Origin: Gloeomargarita sp. SKYG116
GTDB lineage: Bacteria; Cyanobacteriota; Cyanobacteriia; Gloeomargaritales; Gloeomargaritaceae
NCBI GenBank assembly: GCA_025056115.1
Contig: JANWVM010000005.1
Coordinates: 1 to 64,000, forward strand
DNA: 64,000 bases
Direction: 5' to 3'
The position numbers and the translations under genes were made by a program. This document shows, in pieces, positions 9,114-16,976 of the stretch. The notes under the pieces were generated by a model. That model was not told the DNA's origin. It was given only the letters and a program-made list of their open reading frames with translations, and searched no databases. Positions within the stretch are counted from its first letter, which is position 1. The number at the start of each line of letters is the position of its first letter.

Positions 9114-10214
9114 CTATCTGCGTAACAATCGTACACAACCGTAGAGCCAGTAGCTCTGGTAGCGGTACAGCCCCCAGGTTGCCAGTGGCGTCAGCAAGCA
9201 ACTCAAACCAAAAAGGCTCACCACCCACGCTAACGGCACGTGCCAAAACTCCTGCGCGATACGCACAAAATCGTGGTCCAGCACGTCCCCCTTGCCCAGC
9301 AAGTACAACTCTCGCATGGTGGCGTCAAACAGCAGTTGGCGGGTGAAATTCAGGTCATAAAGCAGGATAAAAAATCCCAGGATACCGTAGAGCGTTTGTT
9401 CCCCTGGTTGCTGGCAGGCCCAACCCGTCATCGCCCGATAGAGAAACATAACCGCAAACACCAATTCCATCCCATGTCCCATCGCCACCAACAACCATTC
9501 ATGCCAGCGGGTGAAATAAATCCAGGTGTACATCAACGCCAGTATTATCAACACCGTAAGTGTGAGCCAGTTGCGCCGGAAGTAATACATCAACCCACCC
9601 ATTGCCAGGTAGAAAACCAGGGGAATCAAGGCCCACCGTTCCCCCAGTTGCAAAGTCACGCCGCCCCCATGCATAAAATCAAACGCTGGAATCGCCGGAT
9701 ACCCCATGAGCCAAGCCGTCGCAGTATGCCCCAACTCGTGAATGATGATCACCAGATAACTAAGCACAAACCGGACAAATGGCATGGCACACAGGACAAA
9801 AGCTGTGATAAGGCCAATCAGCAGGATGCGCCTTTGGGTGGCATCGAGCCCATGAAGGGGTAGGTCCACCGGGCGAGTGGATGCGCGGGTTGCCGCGGGC
9901 CGGGATGTCTCCAGGACAGCCGCCAGGGTGAATTCCGTTTCCCAGGTGGAGGTGGACCCCTGTACCCTAAGCCGGATAGTCGTCGCCAGGGGCATCTGGT
10001 AACGGCGTAATTCTTGGGCTATGAGCGTTGGCAAGCAAGCAGGTGCAAGCGATGATGGGGCGCTGACTGCGATAGACCAGTGGTCGCTCCTTTTTTGCAC
10101 ATGAATGACCTGGCTATGGGTGTGAGCCAATGCCCGCTCCAGGACGGTTTGAACAGCGTGGGGATCGCCTTGTTGCACCCGTTGCCAAAGCGGTACGGAC
10201 GACTCCGATGCCAT
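9114..10214 (-). CDS. Membrane protein with HELGH zinc-protease motif
   Basis: 366 residues. Residues 1-125 look cytosolic and resemble N-terminal domains of cyanobacterial membrane proteins with small alpha/beta modules. From about 128 there are roughly six membrane segments. HELGH (159-163) sits at the end of a hydrophobic helix followed by [15 protein letters not shown], as in M50-type intramembrane proteases or their inactive relatives. I did not find a clear second aspartate motif of the site-2 protease type, so catalytic activity is unproven. It ends 17 bp before pheS and starts 6 bp after the ferredoxin gene, so these minus-strand genes may be one transcript. Confidence 0.65.
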   Translation of the reverse strand: MASESSVPLWQRVQQGDPHAVQTVLERALAHTHSQVIHVQKRSDHWSIAVSAPSSLAPACLPTLIAQELRRYQMPLATTIRLRVQGSTSTWETEFTLAAVLETSRPAATRASTRPVDLPLHGLDATQRRILLIGLITAFVLCAMPFVRFVLSYLVIIIHELGHTATAWLMGYPAIPAFDFMHGGGVTLQLGERWALIPLVFYLAMGGLMYYFRRNWLTLTVLIILALMYTWIYFTRWHEWLLVAMGHGMELVFAVMFLYRAMTGWACQQPGEQTLYGILGFFILLYDLNFTRQLLFDATMRELYLLGKGDVLDHDFVRIAQEFWHVPLAWVVSLFGLSCLLTPLATWGLYRYQSYWLYGCVRLLRR

Positions 10215-10220
10215 TGCCCA

Positions 10221-10448
10221 CTAACTCGGTGTGCGTTGCAAATCTGGACGTTCTTCCGGCAGAATGGCCCCTTCTACTGGACACACCTGCAGGCAAATCC
10301 CACAGTCAATGCAAATCCCAAAATCAATCCAGTACCAGTCGGTGCCTTTGGCGTTTTTCCCAGGGCCAGGGTGAATGCAGGCAACGGGACAGGCAGCGAC
10401 GCAATCGGCCACGCCTTCGCACACATCGGTCACAATCGTGTGGGCCAT
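10221..10448 (-). CDS. Bacterial-type ferredoxin, two Fe-S clusters
   Basis: 75 residues. The first cysteine set reads C9-x5-C15-x3-C19-P-x2-C23 and the second is CIDCGICLQVCP. The widened first spacing is typical of seven-iron ferredoxins carrying one [3Fe-4S] and one [4Fe-4S] cluster, as in Azotobacter FdI. It acts as a cytosolic low-potential electron carrier; its partners are unknown. Such PsaC-like small ferredoxins occur in most cyanobacteria and are often mislabelled as indolepyruvate oxidoreductase subunits. Confidence 0.88.
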   Translation of the reverse strand: MAHTIVTDVCEGVADCVAACPVACIHPGPGKNAKGTDWYWIDFGICIDCGICLQVCPVEGAILPEERPDLQRTPS

Positions 10449-10489
10449 ACGTACTCACAGTGGATACACAGTTCTAGGTTAACAGAGCG

Positions 10490-11434
10490 TCAGGACAAGG
10501 GTTCCTGTTGCAGCCGTGTAAACACCCAGCGACTGATGTCGGGCAAAAGTTTTTCGTTGCGGCTTTGGGCTTGCCCAACGGTAAACACCACCAGCATGTA
10601 AGCCTGGTCATCGCCCCATTCCACGTAGGCGCAGTCGTGACGAACCTGGCTGGTGTGCCCTGCTTTGGACCAAAGCCGTGCCGTTGTTGGCAGACCTTCC
10701 CCTAGAAACCCTTGGACCTGGTTGTAGGCGGGGTCGGTTGGCCAATCGGCTGGGTCCAGGGAACGACGGCATAGCTCGACCATCTGTTGCGAACGGCGTG
10801 GTGAAACAGCAATTCCCCCCAAAATGGCATGAAACAGCCGTGCAGTAGCCAAAGGATTCAACCGGTTGCGGTTTTCTTGATTCGGCCCCAAAAACGCCCG
10901 TTCCCGTCCATAGGGTCCATCGCACCAGGTTTTCTGGTTGATGTTCACGCCGGCGAATTCGGGCCAGTTCCAGGACTGGAAATAACGGTTGACGATATTG
11001 CGTTGGTATTGCCAGGTGCTGAAAGGTCCCGGCGCTAAATCGGGCCCGCTGGTAGTGCCGGTCAGGACATCCACAATGTAGCTGGTGGCATCATTGCTTG
11101 AGAGCTGGATCATGTCGCGCAGGGCGCGGTCAATTTCCGGGTCAGGGGGAATCATGCCCCGCTCTAACCACTCGTGCGTCGCCACGAGATAAAACAATTT
11201 CACAATGCTGGCGGGATAAACGTTGACATCACCGCGATGACTCCAGCCCCAGGGTCGCTGTTGCCAAAACGTTTGGGGTTCCAGCGCGCCACCAGTGTTG
11301 ACCCGCACGCCACCCCCATACACCAACCAAACAATGCCCATCTGCTCTGGACGAACGGCATGACGGCTGCAGATGTCCTGCAATAGGGTTTCCCCCCACT
11401 GGGCCAGTTGCGGATGGGGTTGGTAAAAACTCAT
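10490..11434 (-). CDS. Beta-lactamase-fold serine hydrolase (class A-like)
   Basis: 314 residues with the class A beta-lactamase/penicillin-binding arrangement: S76-x-x-K79 in YPASIVKL, the SxN element as SSND (112-115) and a KTG-box variant in LWSKAGHTSQ. No signal peptide is apparent, which is unusual for a true beta-lactamase and suggests a cytosolic or differently exported serine hydrolase. Many cyanobacteria carry such proteins, annotated only as serine hydrolases. Antibiotic resistance should not be assumed. Confidence 0.75.
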   Translation of the reverse strand: MSFYQPHPQLAQWGETLLQDICSRHAVRPEQMGIVWLVYGGGVRVNTGGALEPQTFWQQRPWGWSHRGDVNVYPASIVKLFYLVATHEWLERGMIPPDPEIDRALRDMIQLSSNDATSYIVDVLTGTTSGPDLAPGPFSTWQYQRNIVNRYFQSWNWPEFAGVNINQKTWCDGPYGRERAFLGPNQENRNRLNPLATARLFHAILGGIAVSPRRSQQMVELCRRSLDPADWPTDPAYNQVQGFLGEGLPTTARLWSKAGHTSQVRHDCAYVEWGDDQAYMLVVFTVGQAQSRNEKLLPDISRWVFTRLQQEPLS

Positions 11435-11475
11435 AGACGTAGAATAAAAATCGCCGGTTGCCTATTCATCATCCT

Positions 11476-11922
11476 ATGATCGGTCGCGCGCCGTTAACCC
11501 CCACGCAACGCCGGGATCGGTGGATCATCCTGGGGATTTTGCTATCGCCGATTATCGGGTCTTTTGTCTACAACCGGGGGTGGCAAATTCCCGGGCTGGT
11601 GTGTCCCCTGTATCACTTCACCGGCATCCCCTGTCCCAGTTGCGGGTTAACTCGGTCGTTTATGGCGATGGCGCGGGGGGACGTGTTGCGAGCGGTGCAG
11701 TTTCATGCCTTTGGCCCGCTGCTGTACGGGGTATTCCTGCTGCTAGCATTGCACTTGCTGTTGGAATTGGTCCTGAACCGGGCGATTGTGCTCCCCTACT
11801 GGCGCTGGTTGGCACGGCACCGGGTTCACTGGGGAATTTTAGGGCTGTTTCTGGGCTATTATCTGTGGCGACTGGCGACCTGGTATCAACGGGGGGAATT
11901 GCCGGGGCGCGTGGTGTGGTAG
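11476..11922 (+). CDS. DUF2752 membrane protein
   Basis: 148 residues with three to four hydrophobic segments and the family hallmark GIPCPSCGLTRSFMAMARGD. DUF2752 proteins are small membrane proteins of unknown biochemical role; the conserved CPxCGxTR suggests a metal or redox site. ATG 11476 gives MIGRAPLTPTQRRDRW; TTG at 11458 in the same frame is less likely. It is followed 40 bp downstream by secD. Confidence 0.8.
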   Translation: MIGRAPLTPTQRRDRWIILGILLSPIIGSFVYNRGWQIPGLVCPLYHFTGIPCPSCGLTRSFMAMARGDVLRAVQFHAFGPLLYGVFLLLALHLLLELVLNRAIVLPYWRWLARHRVHWGILGLFLGYYLWRLATWYQRGELPGRVVW

Positions 11923-11962
11923 GCCTAGCGTATCATAAAAAAATCGCCCATTTTGTGGGTTT

Positions 11963-13354
11963 ATGGTCGGTCGGCAGCGGTTGATTCTTCTGGTGGTGAT
12001 TGCCCTGGTGCTGGGGGCTTTGCTGGTGATTAGCCGTATCCCCGTGCGCTTGGGGCTGGATTTGCAGGGTGGGGCGCAGTTGACACTACAGGTGAAAACT
12101 ACCGCCGAAGTCAAACAAATCACGCCCCAGGTGTTGGAAGCGGTACAGCGGGTGGTCGAAAACCGGATCAATGGGTTAGGCGTCGCTGAAGCCGTGGTGC
12201 AAACAGTGGGCAACCGTCAACTGCTGGTACAACTTCCCGGTGTGAGCGACCCCCAACAGGCAGAACGGGTGCTCGGCGGTACGGCCCAACTGGAATTTCG
12301 CTTGCAAAAGCCCGGCACCGATACCCAACAAATTCAACAGCTTTATACGGTGCGGGAGCAACTGGCCGCTTTGCTCAAGCAACCCCAGAACCTGTCCGAC
12401 CCCGAACAAGTCAAAAAGGACTTGCAAAAAGCCAATGAAGCCCTGGCTGCGTTCTACGAACCGACAGGGTTGACCGGGAAAAATCTCAAGGATGCCTTTG
12501 CCCAACCGCTGCCCGCTGGGAATCAGTGGCAAGTAGCGATTCGGTTTGATGGGCCAGGGGGCCAAAAATTTGCGGAATTAACCAAAGCCATCGCCGGTAC
12601 AGGCCGCACGCTCGGGATTTTTTTAGATAACCAGCTCATCAGTTTCCCCACCGTGGGGCCAGAATTTGCCGCCACAGGGATTACTGGGGGTGCAGCGGTG
12701 ATTACCGGCAATTTTACGGCGGAATCGGCCAATGATTTAGCGGTGCAGTTGCGGGGTGGAGCGCTGCCGGTGCCCGTAGAAATTGTGGAAAACCGCACGG
12801 TGGGGGCGACGCTCGGCCAAGACAGTATCCAGCGCAGTTATTGGGTGTTTGCCGGCGGTTTGGCGCTGGTGCTGCTGTTTATGGTGTGGTACTACCGCTT
12901 GCCGGGGTTGATTGCCGATGTGGCCTTGATGATCTATGCGCTGTTGACCTACGCGGCTTTTTTGCTGCTAGGTGTAACCCTGACGTTACCGGGCATTGCT
13001 GGATTTATTCTCAGTATTGGGATGGCCGTGGATGCCAACATCTTGATCTTTGAGCGCACGCGGGAAGAATTACAAACCGGTAAAAGTTTGTATCGCTCTG
13101 TCGAAGCCGGTTTCTATCGGGCCTTCAGTAGCATTTTGGATGGAAATGTGACGACGTTGATTGCCTGTGCAGCGCTGTTTTGGCTCGGAACCGGCATGGT
13201 GAAAGGGTTTGCCGTGACCTTAGCCATTGGGGTGCTTGTCAGCATGTTTACAGCGATTACGTGCAGCCGGACATTTTTGCTGTTTGTGCTGACGATTCCG
13301 GCCCTGCGGCGAGTGGAATTCTATGCGCCCAAATCCGTTTTGGTGAAGCAGTGA
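11963..13354 (+). CDS. secD: Protein translocase subunit SecD
   Basis: 463 residues. One N-terminal membrane helix ([19 protein letters not shown]), the large periplasmic P1 region with [15 protein letters not shown] and [13 protein letters not shown], then five C-terminal helices with [19 protein letters not shown]. With SecF it uses proton-motive force to complete export and, in cyanobacteria, thylakoid translocation. SecD is intact, but the expected secF does not follow. The stop overlaps an ATG (TGATG at 13352-13356) that opens only MIWL before a stop, a possible vestige of a coupled secF start. Confidence 0.95.
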   Translation: MVGRQRLILLVVIALVLGALLVISRIPVRLGLDLQGGAQLTLQVKTTAEVKQITPQVLEAVQRVVENRINGLGVAEAVVQTVGNRQLLVQLPGVSDPQQAERVLGGTAQLEFRLQKPGTDTQQIQQLYTVREQLAALLKQPQNLSDPEQVKKDLQKANEALAAFYEPTGLTGKNLKDAFAQPLPAGNQWQVAIRFDGPGGQKFAELTKAIAGTGRTLGIFLDNQLISFPTVGPEFAATGITGGAAVITGNFTAESANDLAVQLRGGALPVPVEIVENRTVGATLGQDSIQRSYWVFAGGLALVLLFMVWYYRLPGLIADVALMIYALLTYAAFLLLGVTLTLPGIAGFILSIGMAVDANILIFERTREELQTGKSLYRSVEAGFYRAFSSILDGNVTTLIACAALFWLGTGMVKGFAVTLAIGVLVSMFTAITCSRTFLLFVLTIPALRRVEFYAPKSVLVKQ

Positions 13355-13489
13355 TGATTTGGCTATGACAGGGCTGCAACCTGAATGATGGGTACGTTTA
13401 GGCCGTCTGGCTATAACCCCGAAATCGTCAAAGTCATTGATTCAGCGGACGTTTTTAGCTGTGCAGGTTTCCTTGCCAACCGGGGGAAG

Positions 13490-13562
13490 TGGAGAATAGG
13501 AGATTCGAACTCCTGACCTCTGCGGTGCGATCGCAGCGCTCTACCAACTGAGCTAATTCCCC
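13490..13562 (-). tRNA. tRNA-Ala (anticodon CGC)
   Basis: Folds as a full cloverleaf on the minus strand: acceptor GGGGAAT/ATTCTCC with the G3:U70 wobble that marks alanine tRNAs, D-stem GCTC/GAGC, anticodon stem CTGCG/CGCAG around loop ATCGCAC (anticodon CGC, reads GCG), T-stem AGGAG/CTCCT with loop TTCGAAT, discriminator A. No CCA is encoded. The octamer GCGATCGC, identical to the cyanobacterial HIP1 palindrome, spans the anticodon stem and loop. Confidence 0.95.
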
Positions 13563-13578
13563 AAACAGGCATTATCTA

Positions 13579-14508
13579 TCATAGCTTGTTGGCGGCAAAT
13601 TCAGCTTTCAAATCCCGCTCCATCAATGCCGCTACCGCTTGCTGAGGGGTGATCTGCCCTTGCAACAATCGGTACACTTGCTGAGCAATTGGCACGGCAA
13701 TCCCTCGCTGGTCGGCCAGTTGCACCAGTACTTGGGTCGTATTCACTCCCTCGACGGTGGTTTGCAATTCCTGGAGTATGTCCCCTAGCGACCGTCCCTG
13801 CGCTAACCCGTACCCTAGCCGGTAGTTGCGACTCAAGGGACTATTGCAAGTCGCTAGCAAATCCCCCAGTCCCGATAGACCGTAGAGGGTATGCGCTCGC
13901 GCTCCCAGGGCTACCGCAACCCGCACCATTTCCGCCAGCGCCCGTGTGATTAACCCTGCCTTGGCATTGGCCCCCAGGTGCAACCCATCGCAAACCCCAG
14001 CAGCAATGGCCATTACATTTTTCAGAGCGCCCCCCAGTTCCGTTCCCAATGGGTCATCGTTGGTGTAAACGCGAAAGCGTTCGGAGGCCAGGACCTGCTG
14101 CACCCGTTGTGCGGCTTCAGGACGTAAACTGGCGGCGACTGTTGCGGCTGGCAATCCCTGGGCAATTTCGGCGGCTAGATTTGGCCCCGACACCACCACG
14201 ACGCCATGATTGGGAAAGGCTTTTTGCCACAGTTGCGCCGGCGTGGTGTGGCTATCAGGGAGCAGTCCCTTGGTGGCGCTGACAATAACAGTTTCTGGCA
14301 ACAGGGGCGGCATTGCTTGGAGAACGGGTAGGACACCAGCGACAGAGACAGCGATGACCACCATTGTGGCTGACTGCAGCGCGACATGCAGGGGTTGACC
14401 ACAGCGACGCGACCAGACCTGCACTGGATAACCGTTTTGACGAATCAACTCGGCTAACAGCGACCCCCACACGCCACTCCCCACAACAGCAATCACTTCC
14501 TGACTCAT
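13579..14508 (-). CDS. gpsA: NAD(P)-dependent glycerol-3-phosphate dehydrogenase
   Basis: Reduces dihydroxyacetone phosphate to sn-glycerol-3-phosphate for phospholipid synthesis. 309 residues. The dinucleotide fold begins at once (VIAVVGSGVWGSLLAELI), followed by VSATKGLLPD, VVVSGPNLAAEIAQGLPAA, the catalytic lysine region LGGALKNVMAIAAGVCDGL and LSGLGDLLATC. The ATG lies inside the stop region of the upstream TPR lipoprotein gene (overlap of four bases), so the two are probably cotranscribed. The 3' end faces the tRNA-Ala gene 16 bp away. Confidence 0.95.
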   Translation of the reverse strand: MSQEVIAVVGSGVWGSLLAELIRQNGYPVQVWSRRCGQPLHVALQSATMVVIAVSVAGVLPVLQAMPPLLPETVIVSATKGLLPDSHTTPAQLWQKAFPNHGVVVVSGPNLAAEIAQGLPAATVAASLRPEAAQRVQQVLASERFRVYTNDDPLGTELGGALKNVMAIAAGVCDGLHLGANAKAGLITRALAEMVRVAVALGARAHTLYGLSGLGDLLATCNSPLSRNYRLGYGLAQGRSLGDILQELQTTVEGVNTTQVLVQLADQRGIAVPIAQQVYRLLQGQITPQQAVAALMERDLKAEFAANKL

Positions 14509-15299
14509 CGCACTAGTTGCTGGAGTAAACGGGTGACTTGGGCGAGACCATCCCGGTCGTTTTGTTGTTTGAACAATTGAGCAGCTTGCTGCCAGGCTTC
14601 AACCGCCTGTTGCCGTTCACCGAGGGCACGATGGGCGACCCCTTTTTGGGCATAGGCGGCTGCTAGTTGCGGGTTGTAGCGCAGCGCGGTATCTAAGTCA
14701 GCCAGGGCTTTACGATACGCCTTCATGGCGAGCCACGTGCTTCCCCGCTGGTAATACCCTTGGGCCAATTGCGGTTGCTTTTGTAAAAGCGCATTGCAGT
14801 CTGCGAGTGCCGCTTGATAGTTGCCCTGGAGGCGATAGGCCTTCACACGGTTGATGTATGCATCCGTGAAGTCAGGGTTGATCTGGATCGCCTGGCTGAA
14901 GTCGGCTATCGCCTGCGCATAATTGCGGCCCCGCGCATAGGTAATACCCCGGTTGTTGTAGGCTTCAGCGAAAGTGGGTTGGAGTTGAATGGCTTTGGTG
15001 AAATCACGGACGGCTTCCTGGTGTTGGCCCATGTCACCGTAAACCGAACCCCGGTTGTAATAAAGTTCGGCATCCTGGGGGGCGAGTTCTATGGCTTGAG
15101 TAAGCAATTGAATCGCCGCTGCATAGTCACCAGCCTGAGCTTTTTGAACGCCTGCTTGGTTCAACTGGTCACGGCGGGTTGACGTGGCAGGAGGACGAGT
15201 TGGGGGTTGAGAGGGCATCAAGCCCAATTGACAGCCACCACTCAACAGGAGTAAACAGGCACCCGCAACCCATCCTACCCGCCCGTAGATTGACGTCAT
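14505..15299 (-). CDS. TPR-repeat lipoprotein
   Basis: 264 residues with a lipoprotein signal: hydrophobic VAGACLLLLSGGC, lipobox LSGGC, then a Pro/Thr-rich linker. Five or six TPR units follow (AELYYNRGSVYGDMGQHQEA, AEAYNNRGITYARGRNYAQA, LAQGYYQRGSTWLAMKAYRK). Probably membrane-tethered and a protein-interaction platform. It is divergent from psaF, sharing a 146-bp upstream region that includes the candidate HLR1 site, and overlaps gpsA downstream. Specific role unknown. Confidence 0.75.
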   Translation of the reverse strand: MTSIYGRVGWVAGACLLLLSGGCQLGLMPSQPPTRPPATSTRRDQLNQAGVQKAQAGDYAAAIQLLTQAIELAPQDAELYYNRGSVYGDMGQHQEAVRDFTKAIQLQPTFAEAYNNRGITYARGRNYAQAIADFSQAIQINPDFTDAYINRVKAYRLQGNYQAALADCNALLQKQPQLAQGYYQRGSTWLAMKAYRKALADLDTALRYNPQLAAAYAQKGVAHRALGERQQAVEAWQQAAQLFKQQNDRDGLAQVTRLLQQLVR

Positions 15300-15304
15300 A
15301 GAAA

Positions 15305-15380
15305 ATTACATAGTGTTACATGTTTACAGAACATTGCGACACGGCTGCGCTGGCGCACAGGTCAGGCTATAGTGAGGCCT
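15305..15380 (+). promoter_or_regulatory. psaF promoter with candidate HLR1 (RpaB) site
   Basis: Two TTACA half-sites start at 15306 and 15316, the 10-bp spacing of the HLR1 consensus; the segment ATTACATAGTGTTACATG matches all but two defined positions. A third TTACA starts at 15324. A -10-like TATAGT lies at 15368-15373, with no good -35. This puts HLR1 at roughly -75 to -58 from the inferred start, the region from which RpaB is reported to activate PSI genes in other cyanobacteria. The start site is inferred, not shown. Confidence 0.5.
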
Positions 15381-15445
15381 GATGTGGGGTGTTGCGGATT
15401 CTCCCACCACCTGGACATTTTATCCGTTGATGAGAGGAAAAGGAT

Positions 15446-16000
15446 ATGACCAAAGTCCTGGCTTTCGTCCTGGCGCTGGTGCTGTGGTGTGTGTGGGCAC
15501 CGTCGGCGCGGGCGGATGTTGCCGGTTTGACCCCATGTCGGGAGTCGGCGGCGTTTCAACAACGGCTGCAGAATGAGGTAGCCACACAGGAGGCGCGTTT
15601 AGCGTTGTATGCGGCGGGGAGTCCGCAGGCGCAGGCGATTGAGCGGCGGATTGCCCAGACCAAAGCGCGGTTTGAGCGGTATGCGTCCCAAGGGTTGTTG
15701 TGTGGGGAGGACGGCTTGCCGCATCTGATTACGGATGGCCGGTGGTCTCATGCTGCAGAATTTACCCTGCCGGGGTTGTTGTTCCTCTATATTGCTGGCT
15801 GGATTGGCTGGGTGGGGCGGGCCTACCTGATTGCCATCCGGTCAGACAAAGAACCCACCGAGAAAGAGGTGATTCTGGATGTGCCCCTGGCGATTCGGTG
15901 CATGTTGTCGGGCTTCAGTTGGCCGGTGATGGCGTTTCGGGAACTAACCACTGGGCAATTGACAGTACCTGACTCGGAAATTCCTGTGTCTCCCCGTTAG
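15446..16000 (+). CDS. psaF: Photosystem I reaction centre subunit III
   Basis: 184 residues. Signal peptide ([20 protein letters not shown]), then a lumenal domain with the conserved cysteines in [10 protein letters not shown] and [21 protein letters not shown], then the membrane helix and stromal tail characteristic of PsaF ([30 protein letters not shown]-type segment). PsaF is a peripheral PSI subunit near the lumenal donor side. ATG 15446 has an AGGAAAAGG ribosome site. First gene of the psaF-psaJ-psaL group. Confidence 0.97.
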   Translation: MTKVLAFVLALVLWCVWAPSARADVAGLTPCRESAAFQQRLQNEVATQEARLALYAAGSPQAQAIERRIAQTKARFERYASQGLLCGEDGLPHLITDGRWSHAAEFTLPGLLFLYIAGWIGWVGRAYLIAIRSDKEPTEKEVILDVPLAIRCMLSGFSWPVMAFRELTTGQLTVPDSEIPVSPR

Positions 16001-16012
16001 GAGGTGATAGCG

Positions 16013-16138
16013 ATGCAAGATTTGCAGAGGTATCTTTCGAGCGCGCCGGTGTTGTTGGCAGTGTGGCTGTTCATCATTGCCGGTATCTTGATTGAGATCA
16101 ACCGGTTTTATCCTGATGCGTTGGCTTTTCCCTTTTAG
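16013..16138 (+). CDS. psaJ: Photosystem I subunit IX
   Basis: 41-residue single-span protein: [18 protein letters not shown] then a hydrophobic helix and the conserved end [13 protein letters not shown]. PsaJ binds chlorophyll/carotenoid next to PsaF in the thylakoid membrane. ATG 16013 is preceded by TAGGAGGTG, one of the best ribosome sites in the window. It lies 12 bp after psaF and 15 bp before psaL, so the three are almost certainly one operon. Confidence 0.97.
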   Translation: MQDLQRYLSSAPVLLAVWLFIIAGILIEINRFYPDALAFPF

Positions 16139-16153
16139 TTTGGAGGTGGATTC

Positions 16154-16624
16154 ATGAGTGAAGAATTTGTGCGTCCGTGGCGGGGTGATCCGATGCAAGG
16201 TCACCTGGAAACGCCGGTGAGTGCGGGTCTGGGGATGGCTCTCATTAACAACCTGCCAGCCTATCGTCCCGGGTTGGAGCCGTCGCGCCGGGGTCTGGAG
16301 GTGGGGATGGCCCATGGTTATTTTCTGGTCGGTCCCTTCTACAAGCTGGGGCCATTGCGGGATTCGGAATACGCGCTGGCGGCAGGCGTGATGGCGGCCC
16401 TAGGATTGGTGTTGATCCTGACAGTTTGTTTGTCGCTCTACGGCAGCGTTTCCTTTGAGAAACCCTCGCCCCAAGGCACAACTGACCAACTGCAAACGGC
16501 AGAAGGCTGGAGCAGTTTCACAGGCGGTTTTCTCATTGGCGGTGCTGGCGGCGTCCTGTTTGCAGGTGTCCTGTTATTCTTCCTGCCTGTTTTGCAAGGG
16601 ATCGGGAATAATTTGTTTAACTAG
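16154..16624 (+). CDS. psaL: Photosystem I reaction centre subunit XI
   Basis: 156 residues, including the conserved stromal start (FVRPWRGDPMQGHLETPVS), ALINNLPAYRPGLEPSRRGLEVGMAHGYFL and three membrane spans. PsaL forms the centre of PSI oligomers. ATG 16154 follows TTTGGAGGTG. Its place directly after psaFJ is notable because a psaF-psaJ-psaL order has been associated with tetrameric rather than trimeric PSI. psaI is not visible beside it. Confidence 0.97.
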   Translation: MSEEFVRPWRGDPMQGHLETPVSAGLGMALINNLPAYRPGLEPSRRGLEVGMAHGYFLVGPFYKLGPLRDSEYALAAGVMAALGLVLILTVCLSLYGSVSFEKPSPQGTTDQLQTAEGWSSFTGGFLIGGAGGVLFAGVLLFFLPVLQGIGNNLFN

Positions 16625-16658
16625 CGCCATCACCTGTTTGTTGGCGTGACGACGTTGC

Positions 16659-16691
16659 GGGGGCTGAAAAAATGGCTCCCGGTATTTTTTT
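16659..16691 (+). terminator. Rho-independent terminator after psaL
   Basis: Stem GGGGGCT / GGCTCCC (seven pairs, two of them G-T) with an eight-base A-rich loop, followed by GGTA and seven T residues (16685-16691). It is 35 bp past the psaL stop, where the psaFJL transcript would be expected to end. Confidence 0.65.
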
Positions 16692-16716
16692 ATAGCTAAG
16701 CACAGAATGCTTGACA

Positions 16717-16821
16717 TATAGCCAAGCTGCTTTAGTTTGTCAGAGAGAGGAGAGAAAACCCAGAGGCGGGGCCGTGCCCTGCGACCCAAGGGCTGACAAC
16801 CATAGATGGCTCGGCTATAGG
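16717..16821 (+). repeat. Dispersed ~105-bp TIR element, copy B
   Basis: The best-preserved copy. Left end TATAGCCAAGCTGC, right end GATGGCTCGGCTATAGG; the outer 12 bases are inverted repeats with about two mismatches, and both ends carry TA, as expected for an insertion into TA. The interior repeats the block order of copy A: TTTG/TCAGAGAGAGGAGAG, GGGGCCGTGCCCTG, GACCCAAGG, GCTGACAA. There is no coding capacity, so it would be a non-autonomous MITE-like element. An additional TATAGCTAAGC end lies just upstream at 16691. Confidence 0.65.
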
Positions 16822-16907
16822 TAGAACCCGGAACCTTAGATGTTTCTGCATTTGTTGCTTCTCAAGGGCGGCAACTTAAATGCTTTCTGCTATAGAAAGT
16901 TTCTTGT

Positions 16908-16976
16908 TATAGCTAAGCTACTTTAGGATGGGAAAACTCAGGAAGGGGCTGCACCCTGGGACCCAAGGCTTGACAA
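16908..16976 (+). repeat. Dispersed TIR element, copy C (left part, forms trpF 3' end)
   Basis: Begins with TATAGCTAAGCTACTTTAG, then GGGGCTGCACCCTGGGACCC and AAGGCTTGACAA, after which similarity to copies A and B stops. The segment 16938-16976 is read on the minus strand as the last 12 residues and stop codon of trpF. The right terminus is absent here; a look-alike (GTGGCTCAGCTATGG) lies beyond the trpF start at 17608-17622. The 86 bp between copies B and C holds nothing I recognise. Confidence 0.6.

Noticed and set aside
10490-11434. Antibiotic-resistance beta-lactamase
   Set aside because: No signal peptide and altered KTG box; cyanobacterial serine-hydrolase homologues are common without a resistance role.
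13358-13420. Fourth copy of the dispersed repeat
   Set aside because: Matches are short and the two end-like sequences are in direct, not inverted, orientation; too degenerate to list as a copy.
14505-15299. Tandem DNA repeats in the TPR lipoprotein gene as a CRISPR or satellite
   Set aside because: The periodicity is the 34-residue TPR unit at protein level, not conserved at DNA level. No CRISPR array was seen anywhere in the window.
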